The position numbers and the translations under genes were made by a program. Positions 55,950 through 64,000 of a DNA stretch of 64,000 bases are shown here, in pieces (positions within the stretch are counted from its first letter, which is position 1; every line of letters begins with the position of its first letter). The notes beneath the pieces were generated by a model. That model saw nothing but the letters and a program-made list of their open reading frames with translations, had not been told where the DNA came from and searched no databases. This DNA is from Aldrovandia affinis (Eukaryota; Chordata; Actinopteri; Notacanthiformes; Halosauridae): NCBI GenBank assembly GCA_029706075.1, contig JAINUG010000212.1:931011-995010 (forward strand), given 5' to 3'.

Positions 55950-56460
55950 GCATATATATACATTCTGTAAAAAAGGCGTCTTAATAGAGGTAGTCCTCTC
56001 CCGTTTAGAGTTTGAATGGTGTCGATATGATGTAAAATGAAGGAGTTGTAAGGACATCGAAATTGCCTGGTAAACTCTTAAAAAGAAAAGTTTTTGCGAT
56101 TAGACGCTTTCAAAACATAAACGGCTCCTGTTTCAAAATTACAGCATGTATAAACATTCTGTAAAAAAGGCGTGTTAATAGAGGTAGTCCTCTCCCGTTT
56201 AGAGTTTGAATGGTGTCGATATGATGTAAAATGAAGGAGTTGTAAGGACATCGAAATTGCCTGGTAAACTCTTAAAAAGAAATTTTTTTTGCGATTAGAC
56301 GCTTTCAAAACATAAACGGCTCCTGTTTCAAAACTACAGCAGTTATAAACATTCTGTAAAAAAGGCGTCTTAATAGAGGTAGTCCTCTCCCGTTTAAAGT
56401 TTGAATGGTGTCGATATGATGTAAAATGAAGGAGCTGTGATCAAATATAAATCGGCCAGT
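55950..56460. repeat. ~194-bp tandem repeat, 2.6 copies
   Basis: 'cattctgtaaaaaaggcgt' starts at 55961, 56155 and 56350. Units share 'agaggtagtcctctcccgtt' and 'atggtgtcgatatgatgtaa'. It is unrelated by eye to the neighbouring 192-bp unit. Confidence 0.9.
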
Positions 56461-56544
56461 CTTATTTTTGTAATATATTTTTTTTTAACATGGGATTGAA
56501 TGGGAGTTTGACACAGCGTCCTCTGTCCTTATGGGCGATTTTCT

Positions 56545-56915
56545 CAGAAACCGTGCGTCCTATTTCAATGGAAGTAACATTGGACGAGAGAGGACAAAAA
56601 TGCCTACGTTTTGGTGTATAAATTGTGCATGTAGAGTGTAAGGTGTGGGAGTTAGACGATAATGTTTGGGAGATTTTTGATAAAATTTGCACCTGGTCAA
56701 GCTAGAGGCCATTGTGACGTCACCCACTCTAGCTGTGTCCATTGACTTCAATGTAAAGTGGAATCTGACATTTTTTAATAAAGAAATCTTCCAAACATTA
56801 TCATGTAACTCCCACACCCTTCCATTGTACAGGCCCATTTATGCACCAAAATGTAGGCATTTTTGTCCTCTCTCATCCAATGTAAATTCCATTGAAATAG
56901 GCCTCACGGTTTTTG
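56545..56915. repeat. Large inverted repeat (arms about 130 bp)
   Basis: 'agagaggacaaaaatgccta' near 56586 and 'ggtgtgggagttagacgata' near 56642 reappear in reverse as 'taggcatttttgtcctctct' near 56855 and 'catgtaactcccacacc' near 56802. The arms are about 85% alike and could fold into a long hairpin. Confidence 0.8.
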
Positions 56916-57389
56916 AATAAAGGGCCCAAAAGGCCAGAGAGTACAAAGACAGTATTTCTAATTTGGCCCTTTTTCCCAGTTTCCCATGCATTGTCAATGG
57001 GCCCAAAGAGTCGACGTTTTCGCACTTTGTGCGAAAACGTCAGGCGCGATCGCTAAGAAAAGTAATAGCACACGATTCCCGCCCGAGCCGCACGTTTTGA
57101 TGTATTTCGTGCGTCTGTGCTGGCAACGCTGCGAGACTAGTAGCGAACCAAAGTTTTGTACGGAAGAATAATAATAAATAATAAGTATGGCGGCGAAGAA
57201 CAATAGAGTGCCTTTTGCTATGCAAAAGGCCACACTGCAGTGCTCTGCACTGAAGTGTGGCCTCTTTGCATTGCAAACGGCACCCTAATTATTATACATT
57301 CATAACCAGACATGTTGGGGGCCGTAAAATAAAGGTTCACGGGCCGTATGCGGCCCGCGGGCCGCCTGTTGAGTAAGCCTGGGCTAGAG

Positions 57390-57720
57390 GAACTGCTCCC
57401 CCTTACCTCTAGACACTCATCACACCCTACACCCCAGCCAGACCCCTCCACTCCGCCTCCTCTGGCAAATTGACTGTCCCATCCCTCCGGGCACCCGGCA
57501 GCCACTCCTCGCGGTCTCGCGAAGAATGATCTTCCGCACTCAGTCAGGACCGCAGAATCACTTGCAATCTAGCCAATTGTCATCACCACTGCCTACTTGT
57601 TCAATACGTTTTGTATATGTATACTTGTTTACTTGTTTCATATCATGTATTAATGCACATCTTGTAAGTCTCTCTAGATAAGAGCCTCTGCTAAATGCTG
57701 TAAATGTAATGTAATGTACA
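57390..57720 (+). pseudogene. L2 LINE 3' part (continuation after the hAT insertion)
   Basis: It resumes the L2 frame with 'ggaactgctcccccttacct' (the family's SLITPYTP region follows), then 'gaatgatcttccgcactcag', and the L2 tail ending in GTAATGTAATG repeats. Its last 230 bp equal the left border of the segmental duplication. Confidence 0.85.
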
Positions 57721-57974
57721 TTGCAACTTTTAAATTGCGCTCAGCTTGCTTGCTGTTCACCTTCAAGCCGTTCATGGAGAGGGTGCAGGTATGAGTACAC
57801 AGGTATGAACAGACACTCAGGCATACATGCTGTGCTCTTGCTTTGCCTGTGTTGTTGGTGCCAATACCCATGTCAAAAAAGGTCAAGCTTGCTGTCACAC
57901 ACCACGCGACAATCCCTGGACGGGAACAGAGCAGTCTGGAGACGGAGTGGATTCTTTGGTCCACGGACCGGATC

Positions 57975-57980
57975 TTTATT
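57975..57980 (-). terminator. Probable polyadenylation signal of IFI44-like copy B
   Basis: Minus-strand AATAAA, 376 nt downstream of the stop at 58357-58359, in the same context as in copy A. Confidence 0.5.
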
Positions 57981-58079
57981 CATCAAACAGATCAGTTTTC
58001 TGCACACCAACATGTGCAGAGACCAAGACCGGGAGTTTTATGTAAGCAGACAAAAACCAATCCGTCCGTAGCTTTGCTT

Positions 58080-58115
58080 TCTTTTCTTTCTTTCCTTTCC
58101 TTTCCTTTCCTTTCA
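58080..58115. repeat. TTTCC microsatellite
   Basis: 'tttcctttcctttcctttcc' run; shorter at the paralogous place, 7780-7813. Confidence 0.8.
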
Positions 58116-58356
58116 AACAAAACAAATGTGAGGCTAGTTTCTAAATGTAAATGTAAAGAAAAAAAAACAAATGTGAGGCTAGTTTGTAATTGGTCATGCG
58201 GGCCCCGGACCTCACATTATCAAAAAGAAGAAAATGAAAGCTAAGCTACCTGCCATGCTAATATAATATCATATGCCAATACAACAAAGCCTCAGAATGC
58301 ACGTATGAATCTAGAAATGGAAAAAATGTGAACATTCACAGAGACTGTTGATTTCT

Positions 58357-61300
58357 TCAAGGCAGACTCATCACGTAGTCGTCTGCAAAGTCGACTATTT
58401 GCCTCAGTGCTTTCAGCAACAGCTCATCCATGTCATTCTGCAGATCGATTTCATCGTGGTAGTTCTTCACAGGCAGGATGAAGCTCACAGGTATTCCCAC
58501 TTTAGCGCTGAACTGCTCCATCTGTAGACCATCAGGGCAGAATTAAGTCAGAGTGAAAGAGAAAGCACTTCCCCCCCAAGTAACTTCATTTTATGATCCA
58601 CTATGGCATGTTTGCATGGTTTATCACACCTCGATTTCATTGCTACAATTCCTGTGGTTTAAGTTAATTCATTTAATTTCCACATGCCAGCAAGATATTT
58701 CATATTCTGTTATGTGGACAGACTTATGAACCCACTGCTGTAGTGTAGTGGCAAAGAAGAAGTGGGTACAATAAAAAAAGATTCTATTGTATGGCTTAAA
58801 AAATACTTTAAAGTAATTAAATTAAAGTTATTTTAAAGTTACTGATCGCTGCGAAGTAATTAAAGTTACTTTACTTGTAGGGTCAAGAGGTCACACTGAG
58901 TTTTAGTCTTAACATTTATCAACTGAACTCTTATACATCACAAATCTATTCATATGCTGTACTTCTGCCTTCAAATAAATAAAGGAAGAAAGTTCAGCTC
59001 AGACCCCTTTATTAATGCAGAGATTGAGTTTGGTGAATCGCTGTCAGTCTGCAGACTAGTTTTCCAGAGTGCACATCCCTAGTTGACACCGGAGGGGTAG
59101 ATGAACCCAGACAGAAGAGATTTTGGTCACACCACTACAAATATGTGCAGCTACATGCATGTTCCAAATTCACAATTCCAAGTTGCAAATCTGAAATTGT
59201 CGTTGAATGTTTAAATGTGCTCCCGAATCAGCCTCAGCCCTGCACACAACTACACAACCAAGGAAAACAAGCAAATAATTGAAAATGGGCTATGGCAGGC
59301 CCATTGCTATGATCTCACAATGAGAAATTCCAAACTACAAGTTTGCTAAAGTTTTACAAAAGTAATTCTCTCACATGCAGCCTAAAATTTGTACACAACT
59401 TTTGCCCCTTTTTGCAACTTTTGTTCACATTCTGTGAAATAATTCTAAGGAATAAAAGCATGGTTCTGTGTGGCTCAGTAGGTAGAGCATGCTTCTGTGT
59501 GGCTCAGTAGGTAGAGCATGGTTCTGTGTGGCTCAGTAGGTAGAGCATGCTTCTGTGTGGCTCAGTAGGTAGAACATGGTTCTGTGTGGCTCAGTAGGTA
59601 GAGCGTGGTTCTGTGTGGCTCAGTAGGTAGAGCATGGTTCTGTGTGGCTCAGTAGGTAGAGCGTGGTTCTGTGTGGCTCAGTAGGTAGAGTGTGGTTCTG
59701 TGTGGCTCAGTAGGTAGAGCATGGTTCTGTGTGGCTGGCTCAGTAGGTAGAGCATGGTTCTGTGTGGCTCAGTAGGTAGAGCGTGGTTCTGTGTGGCTCA
59801 GTAGGTAGAGCGTGGTTCTGTGTGGCTCAGTAGGTACAGTGTGGTTCTGTGTGGCTCAGTAGGTAGAGCGTGGCTCTGTGTGGCTCAGTAGGTAGAGTGT
59901 GGTTCTGTGTGGCTCAGTAGGTAGAGCGTGGTTCTGTGTGGCTCAGTAGGTAGAGCGTGGTTCTGTGTGGCTCAGTAGGTAGAGTGTGGTTCTGTGTGGC
60001 TCAGTAGGTAGAGTGTGGTTCTGTGTGGCTCAGTAGGTAGAGTGTGGTTCTGTGTGGCTCAGTAGGTAGAGCGTGGTTCTGTGTGTCTCAGTAGGTAGAG
60101 CGTGGTTCTGTGTGGCTCAGTAGGTAGAGCACAGCGCTGACAACCCTTAGGTTGTGGGAAAGATGTATGCATTCACTACTGTAAGTCGCTTTGGACAAAA
60201 GCGTCTGCTAAATGGCATATATACTACTCAATTTGTCCAGAAATATTTAAAAGTTTCAAATATTTGGGTCAGTTTGGGTCCTGATCTATCCATGTGTGTA
60301 GATCTGATGATCCAGGTGGGCCGGGCCTGGTTTGGTTTGGTACCACTGATTAAATGAAAAAAGATATATACATCCCCAGATATATTCTCAGTGAACAGGT
60401 ACATTTTCCCATCTTACCTTCTCCTTTAGAAATTTGCATTTGTATACCCTTTTCACGTCTTCCTTCACCAACGGACAGAGCATATCCACCTTGGTGACTA
60501 CAACCACCTGAGGAATCCCTGTATGAGAGATAGACATTATCTTTCCTTGTGTAGTAATTATAATAATTATGATTGCACTGTTTTAAGTGACCATAAGAGT
60601 TGTCAAAGCTGAAACAGAAGCTAAATTCAGGTAAGGGCACCAAGCACAGGTTCCTGTAACTTGGCGCTGTATTTCTACACAAAGAGAATGTGGTCTTTCA
60701 AGCTTTGTGTCTCTGATCAGTACGTGAGATCATGGATCAGCAGAAAGGATGTGTGATGGTGGTAATATTTAGGGTTAGGGTTAGATCATGAGATCATGAG
60801 ATCATGAATCAGCTCAGAGGATGGTAATATTTAGAAATGTGTTTTGCCATTAGTTTACATGATCCTGTTGAAGTTTTTGTGTTATGAGGAAAGGGAAAGC
60901 ATCTGCATATGTATATTCATGCATGACCATTGCTTTGCATCAGTACAATGTACAGGTAACTACCAAAATAAAGGAAACACCAACATAAAGTGCCTTTATA
61001 GAGCGTTGGGTCACCACGAGCCACCAGAACAGCTTCAGTGCACCTTGGCATAGATTCTGGAAGTGTCTGGAACTCTACTGGAGGGATGCAACACCATTCT
61101 TTCATGAGAAATTCCATCATTTGGTGTTTTGTTGATAGTGGTGGAAAACACTGTCTCAGGCACCTCTCCAGAATCTCCCATAAGTGTTCAATTGGGGTGG
61201 AGGTCTGGTGACTGAGACGGCCATGGCATATGGTTTACATCGTTTTCATGACTCACCAAACCATTCAGTGACCACTCATGCCCTGTGGATGGGGGCATTG

Positions 61301-63499
61301 TCATCCTGGAAGAGACCACTCCCATCAGGATAAAAATGCATCACCACAGGATGAAGGTGATCACTCAGAATGGCTTTGTATGTATTGGTGTTTACCTTGC
61401 CCTCTAAGGGGTTGGGTGGACCTAAACCATGCCAGAGAAATGCACCCCTCACCATAACAGAGCCAACAGAACCCTTCATTTACTCAATGTTTCCTTTATT
61501 TGGGCAGTTACCTGTATGTTGTGAATTGTAGGGCTATATAGCAGCTTAAGAAGCTCCATGCTGGATTTAAATTAATTGTGTAATTGTTATTATTGGGCTA
61601 GAATCCTGGCTAGGAGGCACAGCCTGTTGTTCTGTCCTTCACTCAGCTTCCCTCCCCCCTCCCTGGGGCGGACAGCCAATTGCCGCCCCCTGGTGGCACT
61701 CCCAGCCAGAGCCGACTCTGGCGGGACGGAGAACCGAACCCCGGTCTCCAACGTCGAATGTTGTAACCGCTGGACCACGCGGGAGGCCCCCTGTCCTTCA
61801 CTCTTAGTACAGGCTGAAACCCGGGGGACCAGGAAGTCGTAACTTCAGACTTTGAGTATTTGAAGTGTGCACTTGTAACGGAGTTGGTCTGCCGCTGAGT
61901 TTCGAACCGAGGATCCCAACGCAACAAGAGACACGATTAGCCCGCTGAGCTAAAGACCTGAGTCCCAAGCCAAGGGAACTAATTGTACTCTTATAGACGC
62001 CACTTTCTGCAGCGGACGCTCACGCGCTTAACTCACATCTTCCGAGCTCCGCTACACACTCACATGTAAAGGTCCTGACATAATATAGTGTAAATGTCAG
62101 TATTGTATGCATTGTTTCAGGATTTGTACGGTTGTGATGTGAAGCATCGAGCAACGTCAAATGAGGGATTCACTCATGCTTTGTGGAGCGTATATTAAAA
62201 TCATAGAAATTATTCTGCATGCCCTACGGATCGGACTGTTAATATGACACACAACGTTCAAAGACCACATTCGGTTCGATGGCAAGTTTGACTTTAAGTA
62301 TTACATAAGTTTTACATTAATAATAACATAAATCCAATTTTAGAAGTATCATCATTTTAATGTATGAGATATCTACTTTTTGAATCTTTGCTATATGTTG
62401 GGAGAGTGAAGTGAAAGATTTTAAAAGTGAATATACCAACTCCTCGGCTATGGGTTAAATGCGTTACATCAATTCCTTCTCAAAACTTGCATGTCTTATT
62501 TCTTAATTTCTGCATTTGTACAGCTGTATAGGTTGTCTTATATCTAATCTAGGTCTGTTCTCTGGAGACATGACAAGATCACTTTTGTGTATTTTATTAA
62601 CAAACACACAACAGTATTGGTGAGATTTGCTAAAACTGGTGTTGAGAGTTGTGTGTCAGTGAGTCCCTAAAGGCTTGGGAGGATCTGCCTACACCCACAC
62701 AATACTTGCCCAAGTCGCTGGCTGCCAGGCGGATCTCACGCAGTTTTTTGACCGTTTCATCTTTCATGATGGCGATTTTATTTGCGTCTACCACGGTGAC
62801 TAGGCAGTGCACCTGGTCCTCTAGACTGGGACTTTCATTATACCAGTAAGAATCATCTTGTGACAAAGCGGAAACGGGATTGAACTAGCAGAGAGGGACA
62901 GGAAGGAAGTCACACATGAAGGAGAATGCAAATGTGAAATGTTGTTTTTGTTTGAGCAAAAACTAAGATGGGTTTCATTAGGTAGTACAACTAATTCACA
63001 AATGTCTGAGATAATTATGCAGCACTCCGTGGGGGCGATCGAGCGCCGTCCCAACTGTCATACCAAACCATTCTCAAATTTAAAAAGAAAATAATGTTTT
63101 AGGGAATGGGTTAGCATTAGTGATCTTGCTCCTAGCCCTGTCCCACGTTCTATATCAGAGAAAATGAGACAGAAATCAAGCAAGTCCATTGCGCTTTGCA
63201 GGCGGTGAAAACGAAAACAAATAACATGTCTGTTTGTCATCATGTCTCCAAAAACAACACCATAAAAGCGGTAATGCTATATTGTTAACAGTATTTTCAT
63301 GATGCCATAGCGTTGAATCGAGTAACGGAGAGCAGAGTGGAGTTTGTACCTTGTAGCCTTCTTTTACGTGACCTTTCATGGCATTTATGATGTCACTGGT
63401 ACACACCCCTTGATCTCCTTCCAGGCCCATGACATCATTGAAAGCAAAGGAATAGGTGGAGCCTGGCATGTTTGGATTCTTTATGAGGTGGGTTTTGTA
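58357..63499 (-). CDS. ifi44-like: Interferon-induced protein 44-like GTPase, copy B, 5' end outside the window
   Basis: Coding exons on the minus strand: 63350-63499, 62710-62884, 60418-60518 and 58357-58521, equal in length and phase to exons 4-7 of copy A. The DVMG motif and TKVD are intact, and the frame is open to the stop. Exons 1-3 with the P-loop should lie beyond 64000, since in copy A they start 2.2 kb upstream of exon 4. Relative to copy A, exon 4 is identical. Exon 5 differs at 9 bases (7 replacement), exon 6 at 7 (6 replacement) and exon 7 at 11 (all replacement). Its C-terminus, [12 protein letters not shown], is closer to the family pattern than copy A's. The GC donor after exon 5 is conserved. 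Confidence 0.85.
59459..60150 (+). repeat. 29-bp SINE-head minisatellite, copy B
   Basis: About 23 uninterrupted units with the core TGGCTCAGTAGGTAGAGC, then the same B-box-deleted SINE body as in copy A (60131-60210). Unit number is close to copy A (about 24), but the variant order differs. Confidence 0.9.
60951..61516 (-). pseudogene. Tc1-like transposon with both ends, decayed transposase
   Basis: The ends TACAGGTAACTACCAAAATA and its inverse 'gggcagttacctgta' are both present, next to TA dinucleotides as expected for Tc1 insertion. The minus-strand frame 61276-61479 holds [11 protein letters not shown], the second acidic motif of the DDE core. Length is about 566 bp, so most of the transposase is deleted. 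Confidence 0.8.
61600..62040 (-). mobile_element. Two adjacent tRNA-derived SINE heads, copy B
   Basis: Counterparts of 11700-12110, slightly longer in the first head ('caattgccgccccctggtgg' retained). Confidence 0.6.
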
Positions 63500-63924
63500 C
63501 TGAAAGATAATATTGAACACATAAATCATACTGCTGCAAACAACTGAACAAATACATAAATACATACAAATATCAAACATTTTAAAATGGATTAATCTCA
63601 AAATGCACCATCCCTGAAATATAGTGAATATAGAGAATGGAACTGATTGTGTACTCCTCTGATGGTTCACTCACCCAGATGGCTTTCCAGAAATACAGCA
63701 ACTGTTTATTCTCTATTTTCAACATAATAAATAATAATATAAAGTTCAATACATTCCCAGTAGGCTACAGTATAGGGTTTTATCAGCAGGCATTTAAACA
63801 CATTTCCCAGTTTTCTCCATTTACCAGGATTTGCATAATACTGTAATTGTGCCAACTGTGACAAGCTTGAAGGGCTAAGGGCTAGAACTGGAAATAGAAA
63901 TCCACTAAATTACTAAACTTATTT

Positions 63925-64000
63925 GTCCTGACCCCTCGGTGGTGGAACGATCTTCCGGCCAGGTCAGCGGAATCACTGGCCATCTTCCGCAAGAGACTCA
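63925..64000 (+). mobile_element. L2 LINE 3' fragment at the window edge
   Basis: 'cccctcggtggtggaacgat', then 'cttccgcaagagactca', as at 14035 in copy A, with a small internal deletion. Confidence 0.7.

Larger units (their letters stand above)
53212..57381. mobile_element. 4.2-kb hAT-type element with 8-bp target duplication
   Basis: The left end CAGGGGTACTCAAC and right end (reverse complement CAGGCTTACTCAAC) are terminal inverted repeats. ggctagag flanks both sides (53204-53211 and 57382-57389), and L2 sequence continues across the break. The interior holds one BED-finger fragment (53749-54033, minus), a large GT-rich microsatellite, two three-copy arrays and a hairpin. The transposase core is absent, so it is non-autonomous. 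Confidence 0.88.
57490..64000. repeat. Segmental duplication, copy B (pairs with 7150-14110)
   Basis: Same order and orientation as copy A, continuing past the window edge. It keeps a complete Tc1-like element (60951-61516) and an uninterrupted 29-bp array, both altered in copy A. Confidence 0.9.

Overview
The window looks like a nuclear chromosome segment from a ray-finned (teleost) fish. Three things point there: intron-containing genes with vertebrate splice sites, an interferon-induced protein 44-like (IFI44-like) gene family and the condensin II gene ncaph2, and a dense fish-type repeat load. The repeats include L2, Rex1-like and RTE/Rex3-like LINEs, Tc1-like and hAT DNA elements, and tRNA-derived SINEs ending in L2- or (GATG)n-type tails. 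I cannot name the species. Apart from the genes below, almost every open frame here is transposon-derived or chance.

Layout. 1-2160 is a T-rich satellite-like block. 2.2-7.1 kb is a mosaic of hAT MITEs, SINE and Tc1-like remnants. 7.15-14.1 kb is copy A of a segmental duplication, carrying the 3' part of a minus-strand IFI44-like GTPase gene whose 5' exons run on to 18.0 kb. 19.1-25.04 kb holds a deleted hAT, a Rex1-like LINE and a full-length-looking RTE-type LINE with a 12-bp target duplication. 25-29 kb is mostly anonymous, with a possible solo LTR and one or two weak exon candidates. 29.0-33.4 kb repeats the 5.1-6.4 kb block but has been hit by a frameshifted hAT transposon (8-bp target duplication) and a SINE. 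34.0-48.97 kb is ncaph2 on the minus strand, about 20 exons, with a truncated LINE, MITEs, SINEs and two minisatellites in its introns. 49-53 kb is repeat-rich intergenic DNA. 53.2-57.4 kb is a 4.2-kb hAT element sitting inside an L2 LINE and full of tandem arrays. 57.49-64 kb is copy B of the segmental duplication, with the last four coding exons of a second IFI44-like gene.

Gene logic. Two minus-strand IFI44-like paralogues, part of a family known for interferon-induced expression, flank single-copy ncaph2, a housekeeping chromosome-structure gene. The paralogues' introns look about 98% identical by eye, but coding exons 5-7 differ at 27 bases, of which 24 change the protein. Exon 4 is identical. 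This suggests recent duplication followed by diversifying selection or patchy gene conversion, and it is the strongest signal in the window. A second theme is minisatellites at splice junctions: at a splice donor in the IFI44-like gene and around ncaph2 exons 15 and 17. The IFI44-like array is made from the Pol III A-box head of a SINE.

All gene structures were built by hand from splice sites, reading phase and remembered family resemblance. No alignment or transcript was available.
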